A stretch of 55,914 bases of DNA from Planctomycetota bacterium (GTDB lineage Bacteria > Planctomycetota > UBA1135 > GCA-002686595), in NCBI GenBank assembly GCA_030746555.1, contig JASLMK010000051.1:1-55914 (forward strand), written 5' to 3'. The notes below the pieces were generated by a model. The model saw only the letters and a list, made by a program, of their open reading frames with translations. It did no database searches and had not been told where the DNA came from. Positions within the stretch are counted from its first letter, which is position 1. Every line of letters begins with the position of its first letter. The translations under genes and the position numbers were made by a program. Shown piece after piece: positions 8,376-19,418 of this stretch.

Positions 8376-9407
8376 TCAGGCGACCCCCTCGCGGGCGGCG
8401 CGCTCGACGCCCTCCTCGATGCTCGTGTTCACTCCCGCGTCCAGCGCGCGCCCGGCGAGGCACAGGGCGTTCGCCACGGCATTGGCGTCGGAACGCCCGT
8501 GGCCGATCACGACGACCCCCGCCACGCCCAGGAGCAGGGCGCCGCCGACCTCGGAGTAGTCGACTTTTCGCTCGAGGCTCTGCAGCGCGGCGGGATCGGG
8601 ATCCACGCCGTTGGCCCTCAGCTCCCCCAGGACCAGGTCGATCATCAGGGCCGAGGTGCTCTCCAGCAGCTTGAGGACCACATTGCCCGTGAACCCGTCG
8701 GTGACCACGACGTCGGCGATGCCACCGAAGAGGTCGCCGCCCTCGACGTTGCCGACGAAGTCCAGGCGGGACGCCTCGAGCAGGCCGTGGGCGGACTTCA
8801 AGAGGGAGGTGCCCTTGGAGGCCTCCTCCCCGATGTTCAGCAGGCCGATCCGTGGCGCGAGGACGTCCAGGCACTCGCGGGCGAAGACAGCGCCCATCAG
8901 GCCGTACTGCAGGAGGTGCTCGGGCTTGGGGTCGATGTTCGCTCCCATGTCGAGCAGGGTCACTCGGCGGCCGGTGAAGCCGAGGGTGACGGCGATGCCC
9001 GGTCGGCGGACGCCGGTCAGGGTCCGCAGGCCGAGGGTCGCCGAGCCGACCACCGCTCCGGTGTTGCCCATGCTCACCATGGCCGCCGCCTCGCCGCTCT
9101 TGACGGCCCCCACGCACACGGCGATGGAGGAGTCCGGCTTGGAGCGCAGGGCCGAAGAGGGCGACTCGTCCATCGCGACCGCCTGGCTGGCATGGCGAAC
9201 GGCCAGGTCGGGGACGGGGCCCTCGCGGGTCGCGCCGATCCGTTCCAGCTCCTCGCGGATGCGCGGCTCGTCACCGACGAGCAGCAGGCGCTCGGGGGGC
9301 AGCCTTCGCGCACCCTCACCCTCACACGCCTGCAGGGCGCCGACGAGGGTGCTGTGCGGGGCCGAATCCCCGCCCATCACGTCCAGGGCGATCTGGGTGC
9401 TGTCCAT
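8376..9407 (-). CDS. plsX: Phosphate acyltransferase
   Basis: Makes acyl-phosphate from acyl-ACP for phospholipid synthesis, acting at the inner face of the membrane. The 343-residue protein begins with the PlsX hallmark IALDVMGGDSAP and contains GNTGAVVGSATLGL, LLDMGANIDPKPEHLLQ and DGFTGNVVLKLLE, all typical of the family. Located between rpmF and fabH, its usual place. Confidence 0.96.
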   Translation of the reverse strand: MDSTQIALDVMGGDSAPHSTLVGALQACEGEGARRLPPERLLLVGDEPRIREELERIGATREGPVPDLAVRHASQAVAMDESPSSALRSKPDSSIAVCVGAVKSGEAAAMVSMGNTGAVVGSATLGLRTLTGVRRPGIAVTLGFTGRRVTLLDMGANIDPKPEHLLQYGLMGAVFARECLDVLAPRIGLLNIGEEASKGTSLLKSAHGLLEASRLDFVGNVEGGDLFGGIADVVVTDGFTGNVVLKLLESTSALMIDLVLGELRANGVDPDPAALQSLERKVDYSEVGGALLLGVAGVVVIGHGRSDANAVANALCLAGRALDAGVNTSIEEGVERAAREGVA

Positions 9408-9449
9408 CCGTTGGGGAGCAGCGCCGCGTCCCCCTGTGCGCCGGAGTGC

Positions 9450-9653
9450 CTAGAACTCGTCCTTCTCGAGGACTTCCTGGCCCTTCAGTCCGCCCTTCTC
9501 GAACCCGTAGTGGCCGCACTGGTCGCAGACCCGGTGGGCGCGGGTGGCGGCCCCACAGCGCGGGCAGTGGGGAACCGAGCCCGTCTCCAGGGCCAGGTGC
9601 GAGCGCCGGATGCGCTTGCGTTGCTTTGACGTGCGTCGCTTGGGGTGTGCCAT
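9450..9653 (-). CDS. rpmF: 50S ribosomal protein L32
   Basis: Small ribosomal protein of 67 residues. The start MAHPKRRTSKQRKRIRRSH is typical of L32, and two CxxC pairs (CPRC and CDQC) form the zinc-ribbon version of the protein. The acidic C-terminal tail is slightly long. First gene of the fatty-acid operon. Its roughly 45-base leader contains a hairpin (CGCTCC 9670-9675 with GGAGCG 9687-9692). Confidence 0.96.
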   Translation of the reverse strand: MAHPKRRTSKQRKRIRRSHLALETGSVPHCPRCGAATRAHRVCDQCGHYGFEKGGLKGQEVLEKDEF

Positions 9654-9704
9654 AGGCTAGGAGGGCTGTCGCTCCCTGCGGGGCGCGGAGCGAACAAGCG
9701 CGAG

Positions 9705-9733
9705 AGACTAGCTCCCCCCGCGGGGGGTGTCAA
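9705..9733 (-). promoter_or_regulatory. Near-consensus promoter of the rpmF-plsX-fab operon with palindromic spacer
   Basis: On the minus strand a perfect TTGACA (9728-9733) is followed, after exactly 17 bases, by TAGTCT (9705-9710). The spacer contains the perfect palindrome CCCCCCGCGGGGGG (9714-9727). The predicted start of transcription is about 45 bases before rpmF. The palindrome could be a binding site for a fatty-acid regulator, but that is inference. Confidence 0.75.
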
Positions 9734-9757
9734 CGCGCCCCGCGGCACGAAAGGGCG

Positions 9758-9795
9758 TGCCCCATCCCCCGGCTCCCCCAGAGCCCGGGCGGGGG
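9758..9795 (-). terminator. Possible hairpin after alaS, without a T-run
   Basis: Just after the alaS stop, the minus strand holds a GGCTC-TGGGG-GAGCC hairpin extended by flanking C and G runs. No T-run follows, so it may protect the 3' end or assist termination without being a classical intrinsic terminator. Confidence 0.25.
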
Positions 9796-9799
9796 GTGC

Positions 9800-12553
<2,754 letters not shown>

Positions 12554-12635
12554 GGTGGCCTGCGGCTCGCCTGCACGGCGGCCCCTGTTCGCGGGCTGGA
12601 GAGTCCGACGGATACGGCCCGCGCCGCCCCCGCGC

Positions 12636-13778
<1,143 letters not shown>

Positions 13779-13828
13779 CGTGGGGCAACGGCCCGCCTGG
13801 GCCGCATGAGGAGGATCGGGACCGGCGG

Positions 13829-13857
13829 ATCATAGCCCGCTCGATCGGACGGACCAA
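13829..13857 (-). promoter_or_regulatory. Promoter of recA
   Basis: On the minus strand, TTGGTC (13852-13857) and TATGAT (13829-13834) are separated by 17 bases and lie about 50 bases before the recA start. No CTGT-N8-ACAG or GAAC-N4-GTTC type LexA site was seen here. Confidence 0.6.
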
Positions 13858-13860
13858 GCG

Positions 13861-13892
13861 CGCTCCCCGCCCCTTGCGGACGGGCGGGAGCG
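13861..13892 (-). terminator. Possible hairpin between the PfkB kinase gene and recA
   Basis: CGCTCCCCGCCC pairs with GGGCGGGAGCG around a 9-base loop, with one bulged base. It lies about 40 bases after the kinase gene stop on the minus strand. No T-run follows, so its role as a terminator is uncertain. Confidence 0.3.
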
Positions 13893-13933
13893 GCGCTGGT
13901 TGCACCCGCGAGCCGATCTTGGCGGCCGCCGCC

Positions 13934-14833
13934 TCAGACCGTGACGATGCAGAGCAGATCGGCGGTGCGCGAGGTGAGGTCCGCCGTGCCCGCCTCCACG
14001 AGAGGGTCGATCCCGAAGCCCTGGACGCAGAACGAGGCCGTCACCGTTCCGTGCAGCATGGCGCGCCGCAGGCTCGCGGGCCCGTGGTCGCCCTCGCGGG
14101 CCAGGTAGCCCATGAAGCCGCCCGCGAAGGAGTCCCCCGCTCCCGTGGGGTCGACCACGTCCTCGACCGGGTAGGAGGGCACGGAGAAGTGCACGTCCGG
14201 TCCCATCACGAAGGCCCCGTGCTCGCCCTTCTTGAGGATCACATAGCGCGGCCCCATGTCCAGCACGCGCCGGGCCGCCCGGATCAGGTTGCCCTCGCCC
14301 GAGAGCATGCGCGCCTCCTCGTCGTTCATGACGATCGCGTCGACGCGCCGAAGCAGCTCGTCGAGATCGGCGCGGGCAGTCTCGATCCACAGGTTCATGG
14401 TGTCCGCGACGACGAAGGTCGGGGCGGTGACCTGGGCCAGCCCTCTCATCTGGACCCGGGGGGAGGCGTTGGCCAGGAAGACGAAGGCCGAGTCGCGGTA
14501 GTCCTCGGGGAGCTTGGGGTCGAAGTGCTCGTAGACGTTGAGCTGGGTGTCGAGGGTGTGGCGCGTGTTCCAGTCCGCCTCGTAGCGGCCCGACCAGCGG
14601 AACGTCTCGCCCTCGGCCACCTCGACGCCGGCCGTGTCCACTCCCCGAGCCCTCAGGGCCTCCATGTGCTCGGTGCGGAAATCCGTCCCCACCACGGCCA
14701 CCAGGCGCGGGGGCACGAGGTGGCTGGCGGCGACGGCGAAGTGGGTTGCCGAGCCTCCCAGGACGTCCTCGCGCCGCTCGTGGACGGTCTCGATGGTGTC
14801 GTAGGCCAGGGTTCCGATGACGACGAGGCTCAT
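13934..14833 (-). CDS. PfkB-family carbohydrate/nucleoside kinase
   Basis: ATP-dependent kinase of the ribokinase (PfkB) fold, 299 residues. The N-terminal glycine pair is in VLGGSATHFAVAA, and the C-terminal signature DPTGAGDSFAGGFMGYL holds the anion hole and catalytic Asp. NDEEARMLSGEGNL matches the conserved NxxE region. The substrate (sugar or nucleoside) cannot be assigned. It stands between recA and the flippase-like gene. A TTGACC (14902-14907) and TATGCT (14876-14881) lie upstream on the same strand, but their 20-base spacing is too long for a confident promoter. Confidence 0.85.
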   Translation of the reverse strand: MSLVVIGTLAYDTIETVHERREDVLGGSATHFAVAASHLVPPRLVAVVGTDFRTEHMEALRARGVDTAGVEVAEGETFRWSGRYEADWNTRHTLDTQLNVYEHFDPKLPEDYRDSAFVFLANASPRVQMRGLAQVTAPTFVVADTMNLWIETARADLDELLRRVDAIVMNDEEARMLSGEGNLIRAARRVLDMGPRYVILKKGEHGAFVMGPDVHFSVPSYPVEDVVDPTGAGDSFAGGFMGYLAREGDHGPASLRRAMLHGTVTASFCVQGFGIDPLVEAGTADLTSRTADLLCIVTV

Positions 14834-14903
14834 GGTGGCAGCGGGGGGGAGAGCGCGGAGGGCGCGAGGCGGCGCAGCATACCACCGCCCTGTGGGTGTG
14901 GGG

Positions 14904-16109
14904 TCAAGCGTCGAGGTCGCGGGCCGCCCGGCGCGCCTCGGCCCGCAGGCGCCCGCCGCCGGGCAGGAGCAGGAAGATCCCGCCCGCCAGGCCGAGCACC
15001 AACAGGCACAGTCGATAGGTCACGCTGGTCGCCACCCCCACCGAACCCTCGGCGCCGATGAGCTCGAAGAGGGAGCGGTAGAGCGCCTCCCCCACCCCCC
15101 AGCCGCTCGGCGAGATCGGGATCGCGGAGCCGGCGTTCGCGATGCTCGAGATGCCCACGGCCTGCACGATCCCCAGGTCGGCGCCGAAGGCGCGCACGAT
15201 CGCCAGCACGGCGCCGCCGATCGCCAGGTGGTTGGCGCCCGACAGGCCGACGGCGACGGCCAGGGCTCCCGGCCGACCGGCGAAGACGCGCGCCCCTTCC
15301 TCCAAGCGCTGCAGCCGTGCTCTCCCGGGCACACGCTCCACGAGCGCGTCGAGGCGCAGGCCGCGCCGCAGGCGCCTGGAGAGGATCACCGACACCCCGG
15401 CGGTGGCCGCCCCGAGGGCGGCCAGGACGGGCAGCCGCAAGGGCGCGAAGCCGGCGCCGCCCAACCAGACCGACAGGGTCGCCAGGGCGACCAGGGCCCA
15501 CAGTCCGACCAGGCGATCGAGCACGACCGTCGCCAGGGCGTCGGCCCTGCGCTCGGGGTGCTCGCGCACCACGAGCACGGCCTTGACCAGGTCGCCTCCG
15601 GTCAGCCCCGGCATGATCAGGTTGAAGAACATCCCAAGTCCGGTCAGGCGCAGGGCGCCACTCCAGCTGCACGGGCAGCGCGCCAGGAGCAGGATGCGCC
15701 ACCAGCGCGTGACGCCGGCGCCGAAGCCGGCCGCCAGCAGGAGCAGGGCCGCGGCCAAGGGAGCGGGCCGTCCGGTCATGAACACCTTGGGCATGCCGGG
15801 GCGCCAGCTGAAGCCCGAGTCGCCGCGCGCGAGGTCGATGACCTCGCCGTTGCGCGCGGCCTCGCGCAAGGCCGCGCTCAGGTCCGCGCGCCCCGAGAGC
15901 TCGGCGGCGGGCCGGAACCCAACCCGCTCGGCGCGCCAGTCGCCCACCAACTCGCCAGTGGCCCGCCCTCCCTCGTTCCCCTCCCAGGTGATCGAGTCCT
16001 CCCAGGGCAGGGTCGAGGCGACCCAAGCCAGCAGGGCCAACGCCAGGATCAGGCGCGCCGCGGCACCCCAGGAGAAGCGGCGCGCAGGCCGCTCACCGCC
16101 GTCGCTCAC
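14904..16109 (-). CDS. Lysylphosphatidylglycerol synthase-like (UPF0104/AglD-type) membrane protein
   Basis: Polytopic inner-membrane protein of 401 residues with about eight hydrophobic segments, the first at residues 17-35. The pattern MFFNLIMPGLTGGDLVKAVLVV and the later NAGSAIPISPSGWGVGEALY match the flippase-like domain of the LPG synthase TM family (PF03706), which lacks the synthase domain here. A hydrophilic extracytoplasmic segment of about 70 residues follows the first helix. The GTG at 16109 overlaps the stop of the upstream lipoprotein gene (GTGA). Substrate unknown; lipid or glycolipid flipping is inferred from the family. Confidence 0.75.
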   Translation of the reverse strand: MSDGGERPARRFSWGAAARLILALALLAWVASTLPWEDSITWEGNEGGRATGELVGDWRAERVGFRPAAELSGRADLSAALREAARNGEVIDLARGDSGFSWRPGMPKVFMTGRPAPLAAALLLLAAGFGAGVTRWWRILLLARCPCSWSGALRLTGLGMFFNLIMPGLTGGDLVKAVLVVREHPERRADALATVVLDRLVGLWALVALATLSVWLGGAGFAPLRLPVLAALGAATAGVSVILSRRLRRGLRLDALVERVPGRARLQRLEEGARVFAGRPGALAVAVGLSGANHLAIGGAVLAIVRAFGADLGIVQAVGISSIANAGSAIPISPSGWGVGEALYRSLFELIGAEGSVGVATSVTYRLCLLVLGLAGGIFLLLPGGGRLRAEARRAARDLDA

Positions 16110-17239
16110 CGCCCGGGCCCCGTCGTGGCCGCAGCCTCCACGGCCGGAGCGGCGCGCGCGAACCACCAGGCCTCCCAATCCTCGGAGCGCAAGCTCCCGG
16201 GGCCGCCCGGGGCGACGGTCGAGAGGGCGCGCATGGCCTGCACGCGCACGAGGCCCGCGGGGTGCTCGACGGCATGGCGCACGAGCTGGCCCAGCCAGCG
16301 TTCGCGGGCCCGCGCGTAGTCCCCCGCGTCGATGCCCTCCTCGCGCTCTGGGAGGCCGCCCGCCGTGACCAGGCGCAGGACCGTCGCGGTCACCTCGTCG
16401 TTCGGCTCGCGGTCGACCTGCGGGAGGACGATCGCCAGGACGCCCGGGCCGCCAGAGCGCACGGCGGCCTCGACCGCCGCCGAGCGCACGCGCGGGTCCT
16501 CGTCGCCCAGGGCGCTCGCGAGGGTCTGCGAGATGCAGCGCTCCTCGACATCGCGCAGGGTCTCGGCCAAGGACGCGCGCTCCCGGTCGGTCCGGCGCGG
16601 GTCGGAAAGCAGCCGCCCCAGGGCGAAGAGCACCCGCCGCCCGCCGGCCACGTCGAGGACCAGGGCGCCCACGGCCTCGCAGGCTTCGCCCAGGTCCACC
16701 GACCCCTCCACGGCGGTCGGGGTCTCGACCAGTGCCGCCAGCACCCGGCCGAGGACACGCCCGACGTCGGCGGCGTCAGCGACGGGGGTGTCGGGGGCCA
16801 GGCCCGCGGGCGGCCCGATCGCCAGGCGCTCCCCAGCCTCCCCCAGCACCCGAACGGCCCGCTCCCGCGACAGGCCCCAGGGGCACTCGGTCGCGACGCG
16901 GCAGGCCCACAGGATCTGCAAGGAGGCGACGCGCTCGTCGGCGGGATCGAAGCGCGCCAGGGCCACGAGGTTTTCGAGGCACTCCTTCTCCGGAACGGCG
17001 ACCCCTGCGGGCTCCAACGTCAGGGCTCCGCCCTCTCCCAGGCGCAGCCCCGTGCGCAGCAGGTACTCGACGTCTCCCACCAGGGCGCCCACGTAGGCGT
17101 GGCGCCCGTCCCGCTGGTGGAGCTGCTCGAGGTTGTGCGCCTTGGCGTCGGCGATCTCGATCAGGTCGAAGTTCTTGAGCGCCCGACACGAGGCCAGGGG
17201 GACGGACAACAGCAACAGCGAGAAGGGGGTGCGCGGCAC
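16106..17239 (-). CDS. HEAT-repeat-like lipoprotein
   Basis: The 377-residue protein has a short signal sequence ending in the lipobox LASC (cysteine near residue 18), so it should be a lipid-anchored envelope protein. The rest is helical. Its central and C-terminal parts look like HEAT/armadillo repeats (for example ALGDEDPRVRSAAVEAAV and HPAGLVRVQAMRALS), suggesting a scaffold. No enzyme motif is seen. The GTG start lies only 6 bases after a TAGACT -10 element, so the mRNA may be leaderless. It is coupled to the flippase-like gene downstream. Confidence 0.65.
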   Translation of the reverse strand: MPRTPFSLLLLSVPLASCRALKNFDLIEIADAKAHNLEQLHQRDGRHAYVGALVGDVEYLLRTGLRLGEGGALTLEPAGVAVPEKECLENLVALARFDPADERVASLQILWACRVATECPWGLSRERAVRVLGEAGERLAIGPPAGLAPDTPVADAADVGRVLGRVLAALVETPTAVEGSVDLGEACEAVGALVLDVAGGRRVLFALGRLLSDPRRTDRERASLAETLRDVEERCISQTLASALGDEDPRVRSAAVEAAVRSGGPGVLAIVLPQVDREPNDEVTATVLRLVTAGGLPEREEGIDAGDYARARERWLGQLVRHAVEHPAGLVRVQAMRALSTVAPGGPGSLRSEDWEAWWFARAAPAVEAAATTGPGR

Positions 17240-17245
17240 GCGGCG

Positions 17246-17273
17246 AGTCTAGCCCAAGGGGATCGGCGAACAA
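17246..17273 (-). promoter_or_regulatory. Promoter for a likely leaderless mRNA (HEAT-like lipoprotein)
   Basis: On the minus strand, TTGTTC (17268-17273) and TAGACT (17246-17251) are separated by 16 bases. TAGACT ends 6 bases before the GTG start codon, so transcription would begin at or next to the start codon. Confidence 0.55.
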
Positions 17274-17289
17274 GGGCCGCCGGCGAGGG

Positions 17290-18390
17290 TCACGACCCGC
17301 GCAGGAGCCCGAGCTCCTCGAGGTGGCCGAAGATCGCCCCCGCCGCCGCGCTGTAACCCACCGGCGCGGGATGCCCGCTGTCGAGGTCTCCAAAGGCGGT
17401 CAGGCCGACGCTGCAGAACGCGTCGAACAGGTCCAGCCAGACCACGCCCAGACGCTGAGCCTCGGCGGCCAGGCGCTCCTGCGGCCCATTGACCTCGGCC
17501 ATGGCCTCGCCGGCGGAGCACCTGCCGCTCGCCACCGAGCGCTCGACGTGGGCGACCTGGGAACGCTGGGGGAAGCCCAAGAGCACGACCCGGCCTCCGT
17601 CGGCCCGCACGCTCGTGACCAACTCGCCGAGCTCTCCCATCGCCCGCTCCCAAAAAGGCGCCGCGACCTCGGCGCCGGGGTTTGTGAGGATCACCGCCTG
17701 GTGCGCGCGATAGGTGCGACGCGCGTCGACGGTCGCGTCGTCGTCGGGGTTGTCGAAGTAGGAGATGCGCCTGCGCAGGAGCCTGTGGAAGGCCTCGGCC
17801 AAGGCCGTGCGGCCGGCCCAGTAGAGCGGGCCGCTCTCGGTATGGCGCGGCCCCTTGTCCCGCGGGGCGACGTCGTTGGCGAAGAAGCCGACCAGGACCA
17901 GGTCGGGCTCGAAGGGGCGGGCGACGCGCCGGTACATGCGCGTGCTGTTCCAGAGGTTGTAGCCGGGCACGCCGAAGTTCATGGTCGTCCACCGCACCGG
18001 CCCTTCCCTCCGACGCAGCCGCTCCTGGAGCAGCGCGGGCCACGTCTCGCCGTCGTGCACCTCCCCCCACCCGAAGGTGAACGAATCCCCCAGGCAGGCG
18101 ATGCGCCGCTCGCCCGGAGCCCGGTCGGCGGCCCACACCGGCCCCCGCAGGCCGAGCTCGTTGAAGGCCACGCTCCCGAGGGGCGTGCCGTCGCGCCGCC
18201 CCATGGAGCGTGTCTGGTCGGGGAGGAAGCGGAAACCGATCTGTGGATCGAAGTAGCGCGCCGGTCCGCGCCCGTAGCCCGCGGCCCGCAAGAGCAACTC
18301 CGCGCCGCCGACGAGGACGATCGCCGAGCCCAGGGCGATCCCCACGCCCCAAGACAGGCGCTGCCAGCGTCGGGGGTGTCCCGCGGTCAC
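17290..18390 (-). CDS. SGNH/GDSL-type hydrolase, membrane-anchored
   Basis: The 366-residue protein has one N-terminal hydrophobic segment (about residues 15-33) that could anchor it or act as a signal. The SGNH nucleophile block is RIACLGDSFTFGWGE; an Asn block VGFFANDV and the C-terminal DSGHPAPVGY with catalytic Asp and His follow. Such enzymes often de-acylate or acylate cell-surface polysaccharides; the substrate here is unknown. The GTG start has GAGGAG 5 bases upstream. A TATGCT -10-like sequence (18429-18434, minus) is the only upstream signal seen. Confidence 0.75.
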   Translation of the reverse strand: MTAGHPRRWQRLSWGVGIALGSAIVLVGGAELLLRAAGYGRGPARYFDPQIGFRFLPDQTRSMGRRDGTPLGSVAFNELGLRGPVWAADRAPGERRIACLGDSFTFGWGEVHDGETWPALLQERLRRREGPVRWTTMNFGVPGYNLWNSTRMYRRVARPFEPDLVLVGFFANDVAPRDKGPRHTESGPLYWAGRTALAEAFHRLLRRRISYFDNPDDDATVDARRTYRAHQAVILTNPGAEVAAPFWERAMGELGELVTSVRADGGRVVLLGFPQRSQVAHVERSVASGRCSAGEAMAEVNGPQERLAAEAQRLGVVWLDLFDAFCSVGLTAFGDLDSGHPAPVGYSAAAGAIFGHLEELGLLRGS

Positions 18391-18661
18391 GCCGGCTCCT
18401 CGGGATTGGCCGCCCAGCGCATGGGGTCAGCATAGCGCCGAGCTTCGGGGGAATCTCCTCTCCCCGGTGACGGCGCAGGTCCAGTCGGATCCCTCGCGGG
18501 GCGGCGGGCAGGTCGCTCGTGGGCCCTGCAGCGGGCGGACCCGTGCGTCCGCGGCGCGCGCAGGCGCCGGCGGGCGCGTCGGCGAGAACGGCCAGGAGAC
18601 CAGGTGGCGAGATCGGCCGGAGGCACGGTCCAAAGCCCGAGCCCTGGCGAGGGCGGCGGGT

Positions 18662-18667
18662 TAGACT
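18662..18667 (+). promoter_or_regulatory. -10 element just before the selenoprotein candidate
   Basis: TAGACT ends 6 bases before the GTG start at 18674, the same layout as the HEAT-like lipoprotein gene, and suggests a leaderless mRNA. No clear -35 box was found. The TAG at 18662-18664 also closes the frame upstream, so translation cannot begin earlier. The rest of 18391-18661 holds no gene. Confidence 0.45.
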
Positions 18668-18673
18668 GCCGCC

Positions 18674-19288
18674 GTGAAGAGCGTCCTCCCCCTCGTCTGC
18701 CTGACCTTCGCCGCCTGCCTCGCGCCCAGCGGGCCGCCGGCCGATTCCGCGCCCCCTCCCGAGCCGGCGGCCGACGCTCCGGCGGCAGAGGTCTACGACG
18801 CCTGGCGCGCCTTCGCGCTGCGCACCGACCGGCGCCTCCTCCTTCACATCGGCGCGCCCTGGTGAGGCTGGTGCGGCAAGCTCGAGGAGTTCCTCGGGCG
18901 CAGCGAGGTCGCCGAGCTCCTCGCGATCGACTTCGTGCCGGCCAAGATCGACCAGGACGCGATGCCCGGCGGCAAGGCCATGGCGACCACCCTGCGCGGT
19001 GGACCCGGCGGTGGGATCCCGTGGTTCGCGATCATCGACCCAGCCCGCGGCCTTCTGCGCGAGCACGACGACGGAGGCTGGAGCGTCGATCCCGCCGCCC
19101 TGCTCGCGACGGCCGACGGGCCCGACGGCAACGTGGGCTGCCCGATGACCGCCGGCGAGCGCGCCCATTTCGTGGGCGTCCTCGACACCACCCGTAGGCG
19201 GCTCACCGACGTCCAGCTCGCCCGCCTCGACGCCGCCCTGCTCGCCTATGCGCGAGAGACCGTCGGCGAGCGCGCCGACGGCGAGTGA
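18674..19288 (+). CDS. Thioredoxin-fold lipoprotein, candidate selenoprotein (in-frame TGA = Sec64)
   Basis: The frame runs 204 residues if the TGA at 18863-18865 is read as selenocysteine. The first part has a signal sequence with a possible lipobox (FAAC, cysteine near residue 15) and a Pro/Ala-rich linker. The fold then reads LLLHIGAPW-U-GWCGKLEEF: Sec64 and Cys67 form UxxC in place of the thioredoxin CxxC. Later come FVPAKIDQD and the cis-proline loop GIPWFAIID. The codons after TGA keep the same frame and family pattern for 140 residues. A hairpin suited to a bacterial SECIS lies 22 bases after the TGA. A TGC-to-TGA nonsense mutation or sequencing error is the alternative. Expected role: envelope thiol/selenol redox. 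Gene context: upstream of a porin-like gene and the ygfK/xdh selenium-linked cluster. Confidence 0.75.
18880..18899 (+). promoter_or_regulatory. SECIS-like hairpin
   Basis: GCTCGAGG (18880-18887) pairs with CCTCGGGC (18892-18899), giving 8 pairs including one G-U, around the tetraloop AGTT (18888-18891). The loop begins 23 bases after the last base of the TGA and has G as its second base. A short apical loop with an early G, about 16-37 bases after the UGA, is what is known for bacterial SECIS elements. The stem also encodes protein, as expected in bacteria. Confidence 0.6.
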
Positions 19289-19305
19289 CCGGCCCCGCCG
19301 CGGCT

Positions 19306-19341
19306 CCATCGCGCTCGATGGGGTCCCCGTCCCGCGGGGCG
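19306..19341 (+). terminator. Tandem hairpins after the selenoprotein candidate
   Basis: CCATCG-CGCT-CGATGG is followed by CCCCG-TCCCG-CGGGG within about 55 bases of the stop codon. There is no T-run, so termination is possible but unproven. Confidence 0.25.
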
Positions 19342-19353
19342 GCTGGATTGGGT

Positions 19354-19382
19354 GTGACCGGCGACCGATCGGCGCTTAGTCT
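19354..19382 (+). promoter_or_regulatory. Promoter of the porin-like gene
   Basis: GTGACC (19354-19359) and TAGTCT (19377-19382) are separated by 17 bases, about 36 bases before the ATG at 19419. It indicates that the porin-like gene is transcribed separately from the selenoprotein candidate. Confidence 0.5.
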
Positions 19383-19418
19383 GCTCTGCCGCCGCCGGAC
19401 TCCCCACCCACGCGCGCC

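Noticed and set aside
14876..14907. TTGACC and TATGCT as a promoter of the PfkB gene
   Set aside because: The spacing is 20 bases, too long for a confident promoter; mentioned only in the gene entry.
18935..19288. Separate 117-residue gene starting after the TGA
   Set aside because: It is in the same frame as the upstream 63-residue piece and lacks a ribosome site; together they form one thioredoxin-like protein.
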